Positions 30,850 to 42,600 of a stretch of DNA of 64,000 nucleotides are shown here, piece by piece. The notes beneath the pieces are model-generated. The model saw nothing but the letters and a program-made list of their open reading frames with translations. It was not told where the DNA came from and did not search any database. The DNA is from Effrenium voratum (taxonomy: Eukaryota; Sar; Dinophyceae; Suessiales; Symbiodiniaceae): assembly GCA_963377175.1 (NCBI GenBank), contig CAUJNA010001214.1, positions 1 to 64,000 on the forward strand, read 5' to 3'. The translations under genes were made by a program, and so were the position numbers. Numbering within the stretch: the first letter of the stretch is position 1; the number at the start of each line of letters is the position of its first letter.

Positions 30850-31467
30850 CAATTTAAAATATTTGCATGAGTCGTTGCGTTAGTCACCCGCCAACATATT
30901 TTCTTTTCCGTACAGTATCGTCATCGGCGACTGCTACTCTGGAGATGCCAGGCATTTGGCGGTCAATGGGTGTTCGATGTTGCAAATCATTCTTGGCTAC
31001 AAATTGGTGGTGGACTATGCTCGTCATGGATATTCGTTTTCTGCGGACCTACCTGAAGCAAGTGCGTCCACACGAAGCACGGGCGCTTTTTGTTGCAGTT
31101 TGCATCGCGGCGGACGTAAGCATGTCAGGCCATGTGTTTAATTTGTTTGCCTATGACTTTGAATTGGATTGCACTTCTGGGAAAAATTAGACCCGTTGAG
31201 CTGAAGGCCTGTTGAAACATGTAAGGAGCACCATGCAAGCGCACAGAATCTGGACATTGCTCTTTTGGTTTATGTTCTCTTCCGCCGCGGCGTGGCGAGC
31301 AATGACTTGTTCATTTTCTGCTATTCCTGACGCTTTACCTTGCAATCTGCGGCCTTTGGCGCAAGCCCGGTGTTCAACATCAAAAAAGCAGAGCACGCAA
31401 CACACAGCCGGAGCAGGCTGCATGCGTAGCAAGGTTGTCTGTGGTGCTGGACAGGACATGTCGAGCT
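30850..31467. other. Upstream region of the SUV3-like gene
   Basis: No coding feature is convincing here. Any promoter is not recognisable; dinoflagellate promoters usually lack a TATA box. A trans-splice acceptor cannot be chosen by eye. Confidence 0.35.
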
Positions 31468-32701
31468 ATGTTGCGATGGCGGCCGCGCGTGGTGCGATGT
31501 GCTATTCAAAGTCCACTGCCAGGGCTTAAGTTGAGAGCCGCATCCCAGCAAGGTTTCGCTGCGCGTGTGTCTGATGTCAATGATATTCAAGCTTGCCCCC
31601 GGGAAACGCACAAGTCGAGCGCATGGTGGGGCTTGCTGATGTCGACCTGCGCTGACGAGTTTGCCAAGCGGGGCATCCCCTATTTCGTGTTGCAGAGTGA
31701 GAGGTTGTCCCAGGACTTCCACGGGTTTTTACTACGCAAAAAACTTCCGGCGGGTCCGGCCGGAGTGTCTGGGGTGCCCCCTGCAATTTTTGAGGCAGCG
31801 GTGGCCTTTGTTTACGAGAAATATGGAAAGAAGTTGGCATCGCTGCGCCGGGCCAAGGCCTTGGCGGACCTGCAGCGCCCGGAGTCATGGTCGGCCTTTT
31901 CAGGTGCCCGCCAGTTACGGCGGCGCTGGTTTCTACACATGGGAGCGACAAACTCGGGGAAGACGCACGAAGCCTTGAAACATCTCTTCAACGCCCGGAC
32001 CGGGATCTACCTGGCGCCCTTGCGGCTGCTGGCGTGGGAAGTCTTCGAGCGCATGCGCTCTGCGGGGCTGCATTGCGCACTGCGCACGGGTCAGGAGCAG
32101 CTGGGCCCAGATGACGCCTCTCATGTGGCCTGCACCATTGAAATGGCGCCCCTTAAGGGAAGAACTTTGCGTGACCCAAGTGAGCCAAGTGTGTGGGAGG
32201 TGGCGGTGGTGGATGAGGCCCAGCTGGTCAGTGACCCAAACCGAGGCGCCGCCTGGACCCGGGCGCTGTTGGGGCTCAAAGCCATGGCGCTTCACCTTTG
32301 CGGGTCCCCGTCAGACGGCTTGGAGCAGCTCTTCCAGGCGATGGCCACAGCCTGCGGGGACGCATTGAAAGTGAGGCGCTTTGAACGTCTTGCGCCGCTT
32401 CTATTTGACGAAGCGCCGGTGGAGCTTTCGTCTCTGCAGGCCGAGGACTGCTTATTGTGCTTCAGCCGCGTGGAAGTCCTAGCGGCGAAAAAGCAGCTGG
32501 AAGGCTTGGGCTTCCGTGTGGCCGTGATCTACGGAGGTCTGCCGCCAGAAGTGCGACAGCACCAGGCAAGGCTCTTCAACGCCCAAGAGGCCGAGGTTTT
32601 GGTCGCCTCCGACGCCATCGGCCTGGGTCTGAATTTGCGGATTCGGCGAGTCATCTTCGCGTCCTTCCAGAAGTTTGATGGCGAGCAGCGGCGATTCTTT
32701 G
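31468..32701 (+). CDS. SUV3-type ATP-dependent RNA helicase, exon 1
   Basis: SUV3 is the DExH RNA helicase of the mitochondrial RNA degradosome. I chose the ATG at 31468 because the residues after it (MLRWRPRVVRCAIQSPLPGL) are Arg-rich with no acidic residue, as in a mitochondrial presequence. Motif I is GATNSGKTHEA (about residue 159). LAPLRLLAWEVFERM fits motif Ia, VVDEAQLVSD is the DExH/DEAQ Walker B (about residue 249), YGGLPPEVRQHQARLFN precedes motif V, and SDAIGLGLNLRIRRVIF is motif V. The helicase core continues in exon 2. The N-terminal domain is short compared with animal SUV3. No stop or frameshift is present, unlike the surrounding elements, so this looks like a live host gene. 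Confidence 0.8.
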
Positions 32702-34520
32702 GTGCATTTTGCTTGGATGTTGGGACTTTAACTTTTGCCAACTAATTGGTTTTCCATACCACTAAAAGTTAAACTATTAGCAGGGGTTCAAAAAGCAACC
32801 GAGGGGATTCTACGCCGAAGAGCACTTGTTGTTTCCAAAGTCGTCGAATCAAAGAACCATGTTTTTCAGGCGAGGTGTCTCCAAAGGACTCAAAGCTTGC
32901 GTGTTCCCCATGACGCAAGTTGGGAACACGTGGACAGGTGCTCAGGAATGGAGTTCCTGTTCTCAGTTTCTCCCTTCGGTAGCTTTGTGTAGGCCGTTCG
33001 ATCAGTTCCTCGAAATAGCGGGCTGGATTTCCGCCTCCATCATTGACGTTTGCTGCTCTGATTCTTCAAGCTTGGATCAAAGCTTTTTTCTTCTGTAGAG
33101 TCCCGCTTTCTGTGTCATCTTGTTCGCTTCCGATGCCAATTATGTCCTTACTTCTTATTCTCAAGTTTCGTGTGTGCTGGTTTCAGGGTTGGGTCGGTGT
33201 CAGGCCGCCGCGCATGCGTTACATCATGCATATGTACATCTATCTGTGAAAATGCTGCGCAATGTTAAACTTGGAGCAACTATGTCTCCTGATGCGCAAA
33301 CCTGTGAAGTGTGTCGGCACGGCTGTGGTTTTCCTCATTTACAGGCTCAAGGCCTTGATGCAAAATGACACATCAGGAGAGTTGTGCGTCCCGCACTATA
33401 CAAGAATGTCCTCTCGCGCACAGGCGCACAAGACCCAATCCGTTTGTATGTAAATGTGTAAAGATCATCCTAGGAGTGTGGAACATGATGCAGGCAATGG
33501 TCGGAGCAGCGGCCCAGTGGCAGGCCTCAAAACACTGGAACATTGGAACAGGGACACTTGAACGCTGGAACGCTGGGACACTGGGACATCACCGGGACAC
33601 TGAATTTCTCAAACACTGGGACACTGGAACATTGGAACACTGGAGCACTGGAACACTACAACACCGCGACACTGGGACTGGAACAATGGCACTGGAACGT
33701 TGGAACGCTGGAAGATTGGGACACTGGGACGCTGGAACACACTAGAACACTGCAGGAACACTGGAACGCTGGAACGCTGGCAAACGGTTCAAAAGGCACG
33801 TGCGCAAATGCCGCAAAAGAACATACAACCAACATCTAGTCAATAGCCTGTGCAGTTGTAGCATGCATCAAAGCTGTTGCTGGCAGTGTGTTCAGCCTCC
33901 TGACTTGACTCATTGACTGTCCACCCAAGAAGTGTCCCGATCGCCATGTGTACTCTCAAGGGATGGGTGGTGTATGTCACATATACATCAGCTGTGCCTG
34001 AAGAACTTGCACCCATTGTTGAAAGTGGTCATGTAGCCCATCAAGCTGTATCCCACCAGGCGACTGACACAATCACAGACGAAACCATGTAGCTGATCTG
34101 TTTGAACTGATCATCCCTATAGAAGGTGTAAATTTGAGTGTGGCATCGTGAATCATGACGAATGTGAATGGCTCTTTGGTCCAGATGTTGTGTTTTGTGT
34201 ATCATTGAAGCCCAAGCTGTTCAAAGTTGCCGTCTCTCTCATCCCAAATGCTTGTCTTCTCCACAGGTTTGTTTTGTCCGACGTGGACAAGGGCCATTGT
34301 TTGGAAATGTATTCCAAACTGCAAAGCATTGTCTGCTACATGTACAAGCTTTCACGCAACAGGTCTCCCGCGCGGGTCGATCCATGGCAATGTATCAATC
34401 CGGAAATATGTACACCGGTTGATTTGGTGGTGAAACAACCGCACAGGAAGCCCTGCGTGTGTCAGTTGTTGTTCTTCATCGAGTCTTTCTTTCCCTTTTC
34501 TCGTGTTTTTTCTGTTTTAG
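32702..34520 (+). other. 1.8-kb GT-AG intron of the SUV3-like gene
   Basis: The exon ends CGATTCTTTG|GTGCAT and the next starts TCTGTTTTAG|GTTTTC. Splicing gives RRFFG-FLSASELRQLAGRAG, the expected join of motifs V and VI. The intron is unusually long beside the roughly 105-bp introns of the Helitron gene and contains a 10-bp-type tandem array. Confidence 0.75.
33530..33785 (+). repeat. AACACTGGAAC-type tandem array inside the SUV3 intron
   Basis: Variants of GGAACACTGG and GGGACACTGG, about 9-10 bp each, repeat some 25 times with drift. Confidence 0.85.
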
Positions 34521-34681
34521 GTTTTCTGTCGGCCTCGGAGCTGCGGCAGCTGGCGGGGCGCGCTGGCCGGGGCCGGCGCCCGGGGCACGTGGCAGCGGCG
34601 AAAAGCGCAGAGAGCGACGTGGCGCGGCTCCGGGACGCACTTGAGGCATCTGTCTCTTGGCAGCCCGGTTTTTGGAGTTGA
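34521..34681 (+). CDS. SUV3-type RNA helicase, exon 2 (motif VI)
   Basis: The exon supplies SASELRQLAGRAGRGRRPGH, in which QLAGRAGRGR is helicase motif VI with the arginine finger. After about 52 codons it stops at TGA 34681. SUV3 proteins normally continue for some 200 residues with a C-terminal domain that closes the RNA channel; here that is absent. Either the gene is naturally short, or later exons were missed or lost. Together the exons give a protein of 464 residues. Confidence 0.7.
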
Positions 34682-35789
34682 AGCCGCTTGAGGAGTCGAA
34701 GTTGGGAGTTATTTTTGCACATGTTCCAAGATGGGAGTTAGATGGGTTCTGGGCAGGAGAGTTGAGAGAGGCGATGTGAAAGAGGGAAATGAGGGGGAAG
34801 GGTAAAAGGAAGTGAAAATGATGGCTTCAACAGCTTTTCACTTCAGAAGCCCCTCTTTTCCTGCCACGTCTTCTTTCGTCCGGCGCTCTTTTCCTTCGTC
34901 ATTTTACTTCAACTTCACTTCCTTTCTCTCACTTCCCCAAGAGATGCAAATGGGCAACTCCTTGGCAATGGGGCGTGCCGTTTGTACTGGCGGTTGCGAG
35001 CCCCTTGCCCACACTGCTTTTGCCAAGTGATGCCGCAAGAAGTCCTCGCCATTGGTCTTGCTGTTGTGTTGCGAAAAGTTTCAGTTAGCGGTGCTGCGCA
35101 ACCTCGTCCTGCATCTGCAGCTGCCCCAAGAGCATTCGACGCAGCCTGCCAGTTGGCAGTACCTCGCCGATCACGCAAGGGACGTAGCCCGCTTTTTGCT
35201 TTCGCACGGCTCGCAGCAAAAGCACCACGGAGTCGTCAAATGAACACGGCGATAAGCGCGTGATCTGGGAATGTGGCAGCAAATGTGGCGGCAAAGGCAC
35301 GAGGCAGACTAAATTGTAACAGGATGCGCGACACCATGATGCTCGCTTGCAAGTTCACCAGGAGTTGAGGCATTCGACGCAGTGAGGTGTGCTTTATCCG
35401 GGGCGCGAGGGATCTGAAATCTATTTCTAAGTTGTGAGGCGGTGGTGAACCATCATCTGGTCCGGGGCCCAATCTGGATGTCCTTTGACGCGTGCAAGCT
35501 GCAGACTTTGGCTTGCCTGCTTGTGTGGCGTGGCTAACACGGACTTGTTTCTGCCCTGTGACGAGAAGGGGGGGCTGGGGGGCATTTGTATCACGTGCAC
35601 ATGTTGGCTCCAGGCATTAGAGTGTGCGCTCGCTCTAGAAACAAGAGCTCGCTGCGCTCACTCCCAGTAGCTCACTCCCAGTATGCTATACCATTCATAC
35701 CTCATCAAGGGTAGTTGCCCCCCTGAATTGTGGTAGCGAAGCAGGTGTTTCAGAAGATCCAAGTCAAAGTGTCAGCAGCTGGAGAGGGC
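34682..35789 (+). other. Mostly unassigned; one possible exon at 35095-35243
   Basis: After an AGTTTCAG acceptor-like site at about 35087, the plus strand reads LAVLRNLVLHLQLPQEHSTQ and LADHARDVARFLLSHGSQQK to a TGA at 35243, which looks like protein. It does not match the SUV3 C-terminal domain as I know it. The remainder shows no feature. Confidence 0.25.
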
Positions 35790-35790
35790 T

Positions 35791-36045
35791 TCATGAAAAA
35801 CTTTTCCAGCGCAGGCCGTCGCCAGTGAAGAGACGCTTTGTATCGATGACCGCCAAGCAGCCGCCATCATATGACGGAAAAGTCAGCTGGTTCAGATATG
35901 AGGAACCTATTTGCTTGACGAAGGAGTCAAGCGCTTCAAGACCAGGCTGAAGAGGCACTTCCCGAAGGGCACGCCGTGACGTGTTGTCACTCACTGACCC
36001 AAGATCCAACACTTTGACCGCCAGGGGATACCGACAGAACATCTT
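35791..36045 (-). pseudogene. Kinase-like fragment related to the 4.3-5.1 kb gene
   Basis: After a CTCGAG acceptor-like site on the minus strand, the frame reads VKMFCRYPLAVKVLDLGSVS. This aligns with RVMVCKKYPLALKFTFKV in the kinase-like exon at 4.3-5.1 kb (MxC+xYPLAxK shared). REVPLQPGLEALDSFVKQIG and GGCLAVIDTKRLFTGDG follow. Only the N-lobe part is seen. It shows that the kinase-like family is multicopy in this genome. Confidence 0.4.
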
Positions 36046-36153
36046 TACGTTCTCGAGCAAGGAGAACACGAAGGAGAAGAAGGGTTTTGTATGAAGATGG
36101 AAATGAAGCTTCCATGGGAACTGAAGATATGTGAGATCATGATGCATTCGCAA

Positions 36154-37435
36154 TCAGACAGGGTGTCATGCAAGCTTAAGCAAGTTGCATCACGCTGCAC
36201 GTTCCCCTTTGCATCGCCCACACCTACGACCAGGCAAATTAGGGAAAGAAAGGAAAGCACCAGGATCAGAATCCTTTCAATCATCCATCATACCACGGCG
36301 GAAAAGGAAAAGGCCGAAAAGACGAACGGAAAGTCCAAAGCATCTGGCGCTGTTGCAGAAAACCCACCCGCCAATCTGACCTCTCAACGCTTCATACTCC
36401 GGATAGAATGGTCAAGATTGGGACCCAGCATAGTGAAGGTGGCTGGGACCCAAGTCACACGCCAAAGATGGTCAACACTAGGACAATGAAGCCCTTGACA
36501 AGAGATTGGCCCACGACAACACACAAGCCTGCTAGCAACAAAGCTCGGCGCAGGTCAGAGAGACAATCCGGCTTTGCAAACCTTGGGAACGCACTACTTT
36601 TCCCACTCAGCAGCAAAGGCTCCGGAAAAGAATATGCGAGCCTTATGAGAGCTTTCGAGCAAGCTTTACAAGGAGCTTCGCCTTATACAGGATGCTTCAC
36701 AGGCTTCTTAGCAAACAGATTCAGAGCATTTAGCGCACAAGGTTGTCACAACCTATGTCAAACATGGCACATGTTTAGTGCTCACGCTGCCTGAAAATCA
36801 CAAAGTGAAACTCTAGGTTTCTTCCCATTGCCTCGTCACCATTTGGCGAAAGGTGCAAGCAAAACGCCAGCTCAGTCCAATCCATGATGCCATCCAGGTG
36901 GCGTGATTCTAGCCGCATCGACTTCAGAGTTCAGGTGAACACCGGGTCACCACTTGGTGAGCTCAAGGCCGCGCCCGATGTGCGCCAGCGCAATCTGCTT
37001 CTGCGAGAGTTCGTGCTGCAAACCATCTCCTCAAATCTTCAAGCAAGAAAAACGACAAACAAGCTAAGTAAAGTGTAGAACGCCATGCCACATATGGTTC
37101 ACCTGCAAGCAAATTGTCACTGCCGCATCCTTGCAATGAACATCTCATGGCCATCAAAAAGCTCCGCGCGAGAGCTTGTGTGACTCGTCTAAAAATGGTT
37201 TCGCTTCAGATGTTTGCACACGTAGACTTGTATCACATCTCCATGAAACGCTCGCTTGATTTTGCGCCTCGCCTACGGCAACTCTCCAGGCTCGGTGTGC
37301 AGAATTCGCTTAGTGCCAAGATCTGCCAAATTCCATTTAGCTGGAATTGCATGGACCGTGAACTCTGCTCGTTCAACCCATTGCTGTAACAAGGGCAGTG
37401 CACAGCCAACGTGTCAAGACCCTCTGGACGCAACG
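36154..37435. other. No gene recognised
   Basis: Short open frames occur on both strands but none reads convincingly as protein over more than a few dozen codons, and no repeat structure stands out apart from the GA tract at its right edge. Confidence 0.35.
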
Positions 37436-37438
37436 GCG

Positions 37439-37460
37439 GAGAGAGAGAGAGAGAGAGAGA
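37439..37460. repeat. (GA)n microsatellite
   Basis: About eleven GA units directly precede the copia fragment. A matching GA tract lies at 40347-40368. Confidence 0.9.
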
Positions 37461-37519
37461 TGTCAGACTACATGCTTCACTTCCTGCATTTGTGTTGCAT
37501 GCATGTTGACTACTGCAGC

Positions 37520-38330
37520 CTACGACAGAAAATCAACGCAGTGACGCTTCCCAATGGAGCATCCATCACCCCCTACACAAACGACGACACCTCAGAAGAC
37601 CAACCTATAGTCTTCGACAACGAAGGCTACGACGAAACACAACTACTGGAAGGAATGAAACACGAGTCAAACCAAATGAAACTACATGACGTCTACGACG
37701 AAGTAGATACGTCTACCGTCGACGACAACGTCATCAGAGAAGCAATACCTACAAGATGGGTCCACAGAAAGAAAGGACCAGGAGTGCGAAGCCGAATCGT
37801 CGCAAAAGGCTACACGGAGAAGATCGAGGACGAAGACTCCGTCTACGCCTCTACACCAATGTTCACGACACTCCGGTCACTCCTCGCACTACAAATGTCA
37901 CGACCAAAATGGACTCTACAGCATTGCTACACGCACCCATCGCGAAAGACCACGACGGCGTCTACCTCTGGCCACCTAAAGAACTTTGCCCACAACAGGA
38001 CAAAATATGGCGACTGAAGAAAGCCATGTATGGACTACGCAGTTCACTAAAAGCGTGGCAGGACTGCCTGGCTGAAGTGTTACAAAAGCTCAGCTTTCTA
38101 AGACTAAAGTCAGAACCTAACGTCTACACCAATGCGACTCGCGACTGCTACATAATGGTCTACGTGGACGATCTACTGGTACTTGGAGACAAGACTACGG
38201 TGACTCCATCTTCGAGGCCATCCAGAAGCAGGTCCTACTCCAGCACATTGGCTACCTCGAGCCTGGCAAACCACAACTATTTCTTGGAAGAAACATCGAC
38301 CACTTCGGGAACTACTGCAACCTTGGACTA
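37520..38330 (+). pseudogene. Copia reverse transcriptase, frameshifted
   Basis: RT blocks in order: REAIPTRWVHRKKGPGVRSR (start of RT), YASTPMFTTLRSLLAL, then in the next frame KIWRLKKAMYGLRSSLKAWQ and CYIMVYVDDLLVLGD with the YVDD active site. The first frame change falls near 37920 and another near 38210. The family differs from the elements at 43-63 kb (it has the common copia KAMYGLrqs.kaW block, where those have KALYGHPDAGGLWE or LALYGHIDSGGLWE). Confidence 0.75.
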
Positions 38331-39103
38331 AAGGACTCCTACATCGACAGCATGATCAAGGAGTCTGGAATGACCAACTGCAACACTGTGACCACTCCAG
38401 GAATCGCCCACTACAAACCAACGATAGGGGATGAAGCACTTCTTGACCACGAACAACACAAAAGGTGCAGAAGGATTGTTGGCAAACTTCAATGGCTAGC
38501 ATACACACGACCAGACATCGCATACTCTACAAAACTAGCACGAGACCTCACAGCACCTACAGCACTTTCACAAAAGAGAGTCAAACACTTACTTCGCTAC
38601 TTGCACCAAGCACTACAAATTCACCATAGAACCAACAACAACACTCAGAGCAAACACCAACAACATCCTGGATCTCGACGTTCATGTCGATGCCGACTGG
38701 GCAGGATGCCTACTACCAGGAAATCAACTTCAGGTTTCAACATCATCTCTTTAGGAACAACAGTTGCATTTGGCAGCAGAACACAAGCTACCATAGCACT
38801 CAGCTCAGCAGAGTCTGAACTCTACGCCATTCGCACGGGAGTTAATGAGGGACTGCACCAAACTTCCTACTTGAAACCAACATGTGCAGCCAGCTAAACC
38901 TACGCATCCACACAGACTCCACAGCAGGCAAGAGCATTGCTACACGACAAGGCACCAGCAAACGAGCAAAGCACATCGACCTCAAATTTCTCTACACACA
39001 AGACCTCATCAAACACGACATCATCAGAATCCTTAAGATCAACACACTTCACCATGTAGCACTACGAACGACCAGCACGACAGTTTCACAACAACAACGA
39101 CTT
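38331..39103 (+). pseudogene. Copia RNase H, frameshifted
   Basis: After the frame change the reading continues YTRPDIAYSTKLARDLTAPT and, after another, HVDADWAGCLLP (first RNase H Asp), KSTSGFNIISLGTTVAFGSR and TIALSSAESELYAIRTG (catalytic Glu block). LRIHTDSTAGKSIATRQGTS then gives the second Asp block with KHIDLKFLYTQDLI. The stop is near 39103. Related RNase H sequence appears at 63.65-64.0 kb. Confidence 0.75.
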
Positions 39104-39277
39104 TGAACATTTTCTTGTATGTAAGAAGCTACATGTAACACGACACCTTCGGTATGTAAGTAACAGTAACTACGTGCATTTTCACTTGCACTTTTGGCGG
39201 CTTGAGTCAGCACTACAGTTGTTTGTTTTACATGTCTGCATGCGCCGCCTGCCTGATAGCTACTACTCAGGCTCATT

Positions 39278-40135
39278 TTGTTTTTGCCCCGTTTCTCTAC
39301 ATTTTGCATTCCACTGCAGCAATGGCAGCTCCATCCACTACAGATGCTACGATGGGAGATGCGACTACGCCTGACAGGGCGACTACACCTGAGGTGGCGG
39401 TCACTACCGACTCCAGTGACCAAGGAACACCACCCCACCACGGCGTACTACAACCCGGCAACAGTCATGGAACAACTACACCTCACGGACTGCTCAGCGT
39501 TTCACTACCTGAAGCAGCCAATGTCCACTACTACCACACAACTTCACTCCACACTACAACTACAACTAACTGGCAACACCTCCAACTACGTCATCATCCA
39601 ACTACAGATTGGACAACAACTCCTCCTCAGGTATCTCACTTCAGGACAGTTTCTCCACTTCACAAGGGACTACATGTCCAATATGATGTAAGTACAACAC
39701 AACTACTACCTTCCAACTACACATGACTACCTTCACCGACACCTACAGCCTGAGGAATAACTACATCTGGAACTACCACATGCCACTACTACTACCGGAC
39801 CTCCTCCACTACCTGTACAACCACGAACAACTACACGACTTTCAACACAAGGCCATTACTTCCATTCTCTGCAAGAGCGGTTTTACACTACTGACCATGA
39901 CCAACCTCACGCAACACCACAAGACACAACTACATCGTTTCCTCAGGGACTACGATCAACATATGCCCTGAGATTGACGATGAGCCCTCCTCCTCCTGCT
40001 CAACTACATCCAGTAACTGCCTCACGAACTCCATCCAGCACCTGCACTACTTTGTGCTGGACCATGAACAGCGTGAGCTACTGAGAGCAGCTTACTACTT
40101 TTTTGTCACTTCAGTAGCATTGATGAACAACAATA
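39278..40135 (+). other. Unassigned ORF downstream of copia RNase H, one frame break
   Basis: The plus strand reads as one protein-like ORF with a frame break near 39700. The first part is MEQLHLTDCSAFHYLKQPMS, LQLQLTGNTSNYVIIQLQIG and LRYLTSGQFLHFTRDYMSN. The second is LPDLLHYLYNHEQLHDFQHK, TSILCKSGFTLLTMTNL and HYFVLDHEQRELLRAAYYFF. Thr/His/Gln are over-represented because of ACTAC-rich DNA. It lies between the pol 3' end and the second GA tract. An accessory ORF of this copia family is possible; no domain is recognised. Confidence 0.35.
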
Positions 40136-40346
40136 GTTTTCATCACTACTGCCAATCCATGTTTTGCACTTCAGTTGAAAAGGTACTACAAAGACCTTTT
40201 AATTGAGGGGCCGTGTCAAACTGCAGGCCTTGAGCTCACTACATTGCATGAGTCACAAGGTTGGCAGCTGCAGGCTACATTGATTGTTTGGTTGTTTGAA
40301 CACTACAGCACTTGCACTTCTAGTAACAGTATCGACCGATTTAACG

Positions 40347-40368
40347 AGAGAGAGAGAGAGAGAGAGAG
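40347..40368. repeat. (GA)n microsatellite, second copy
   Basis: About eleven GA units, like the tract at 37439. The two bracket a 2.9-kb stretch holding the copia pol fragment and the unassigned ORF. Confidence 0.9.
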
Positions 40369-41640
40369 CCAACGTGTCTTGCACGTCCTAGGCCTCGCTT
40401 CGAAGCCAAAGTGACTTGAAGGAGACGCAGCGCAATATTTTAACGGAACACGCCTGTGGCATGTCCTGGTCAGGCTGATCCTTCTGGACTTGGTGGGTCA
40501 TTTCCACCGTCACCAGTGTGATCGCCCTGCTTGTCGATCGGCGTGGGCCGAATGGTTGCTTCCTTTGCTGACGCGCGGTTCTGTCAGAACACTCGCACCT
40601 GCCACTGTAATGGATTGCAGTCGTTCCAGTCACATCTGTGTGCTGGCAAGACCCAAAGCTTACCCGGTGTGTTGGCTTGCCACAAAAACACGCCGCGTCA
40701 TCCGGCGGTGGTGTCAACGGTGAGTTGATGCCGATTGTGCGGTTGTACATGACGCACTTGTTGCACAGTGTGTGAGGTCCGCAATCTCCTTGCGCAATAT
40801 GAATGGCAAGGATGTGTGAATCGGATGTGGATGACTATTCAATGTCAACCTCATCCTCTGTTCCTGCCAGGAACTGTTTCTGTTAGAAACCCATGTTTTG
40901 CGCAGACCTGTTTGAAGCCTGTGGTCCACCATGCACATCACGTCATGCTGTTCATCGAAGAAAATTTCAATACATTGAAAGATCTGCAAGTGTGTCCACT
41001 GCTCATGCAACGTGTCCACGTCACGGCTCAAGGCTTCAGTTGTTGCAAAACTCGATGTCAGAACAGTTGACGAGATAGCACGAATCGTGTGCTGTTGCAA
41101 ACCAAAGCCCGATCTGCATTGCGTTCCCTCTTCCACAGTTCGTTTCGGCTTTTACAATGTTGATTTGTTGCCGCACGTAGTTCTGAAATTCCACTGCAGC
41201 ACAGTCTTCACCAACGGGTTCAAGACCATGCGTGGTATCCACAAACCCGTGTAGAACATGCGCTTTTCCAATTCGCGTTTTGAGAGGGTCTAGGTGCCGA
41301 TGTCTGCCACGTTTAATGCAGTGGGTACTGGGAGTACACCAAGTTCACCACTTTCTCTTTTGGACTGCAACCGCAGATGCTTTGTTTGGATGTGTCGCGT
41401 GGTCTTGCTGGGTCCTTGCCTTGAAGCAAGTGCTCCTGCTGCGCTGTTGTCCATCCTCAAAGCTGCTTCGCACGCTACTCTTTAAAGCTCAGTGCAAGTC
41501 TGCAAGTACAATGTCCCGCACGCGCCTCCAACCGCAGCATACCATTCAGATTCACATGAAGACAAGGAAAGAATGCCCTGACTACGTGTTGAACAACTAA
41601 TGCAAAGACCATTAAGCATATGCACGGACGATATGATTCT
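40369..41640. other. No gene recognised
   Basis: Scattered short frames only. This is probably the remainder of decayed minus-strand retroelement DNA, but I cannot assign any part. Confidence 0.3.
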
Positions 41641-41649
41641 CTCGGTCTT

Positions 41650-42600
41650 TTACATCCGCTCCAGTTTGCATCTGTGAGCGTCTTCAAGTTGCGGCACCCT
41701 GGAACATCGTTTGCAGTGTACCCAAATGTCAGACTGCCTGCTCCCTGAAATGGCATATTCAAAGCATAATATATTGTTCCATTGCAACCAGATACTGCGT
41801 GAAACGTTTGTTTCAGTTGCTTCACATGACTGACTGCACACCCGGCCTGCCATGCCTCACGGAGCTGCTGATGTGCTTCCCTGACTGCTTGATCAAAACG
41901 CAGTCGTCATACAAAGTGTGCTCGCGCTTGAGGAAAGCGATTTGATCTCCCACATGCCTCAAGATTTCAATGGAGATCTCGAACTCCTTCTGCGTTGTTG
42001 GGAGGAGCACATTGTCAATCCAACTGGTCGGTCCCAGAATCAGGAAATCATCCACCTACATTGTGAGCAAAGCACCATTGGATTTGTTTCAGAAAAGATT
42101 CGGACAGGCCACGCATGCTTCCATATCCAGTCTTTCCTTCTTCCCATGCTTGAACCATTCTAAGGATCCGCAGCGCTGTCCTGGGATACAGCGCCCAATG
42201 CGCATTCGACAAGGTTGCTTTACCTGAAGAATGCGTCTTGAACATCAATGGAGCACATTGTCCATTTGCTCAAGTCATTTCACACAGACATCTGATTGCA
42301 AAAAATGCTGGTAGAAGACGTGTGGTACAAGTCGCTGGGCTGAAAAGCTGACCATCTGAATTGCCAAGCCACTTGAACTCGCGGCCTACAAGGCGACTGC
42401 GCCGAAGATACATAGAAACGCGTCCTTGCGTTTCTTGCGCCAGGTTCTGGCCATACGCGAAGATAGAAACTTGCATGCTGACCGCATCACGAATAACAAC
42501 CAGTCGCTTCAAACGTTCAACTTCTATCAAATCGGCCAACTCGTCAAGCTGTCTCAGTTTGTTTGTATCCACTTTTGGTTTGATTTGCATGTCGCCAAAT
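41650..42600 (-). pseudogene. Decayed copia RT and RNase H on the minus strand
   Basis: In minus-strand order: VSMYLRRSRLVGREFKWLGN then LFSPATCTTRLLPAFF (start of RT, 42.3-42.45 kb), MDDFLILGPTSWIDNVLL (the DD of the YVDD block, 41.8-42.05 kb) followed by EISIEILRHVGDQIAFLKRE, and VKTLTDANWSGCKRP-like text (RNase H Asp block, 41.65-41.8 kb). Stops and frame changes separate the blocks. This is a fourth copia family, different from the plus-strand ones. Confidence 0.65.
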
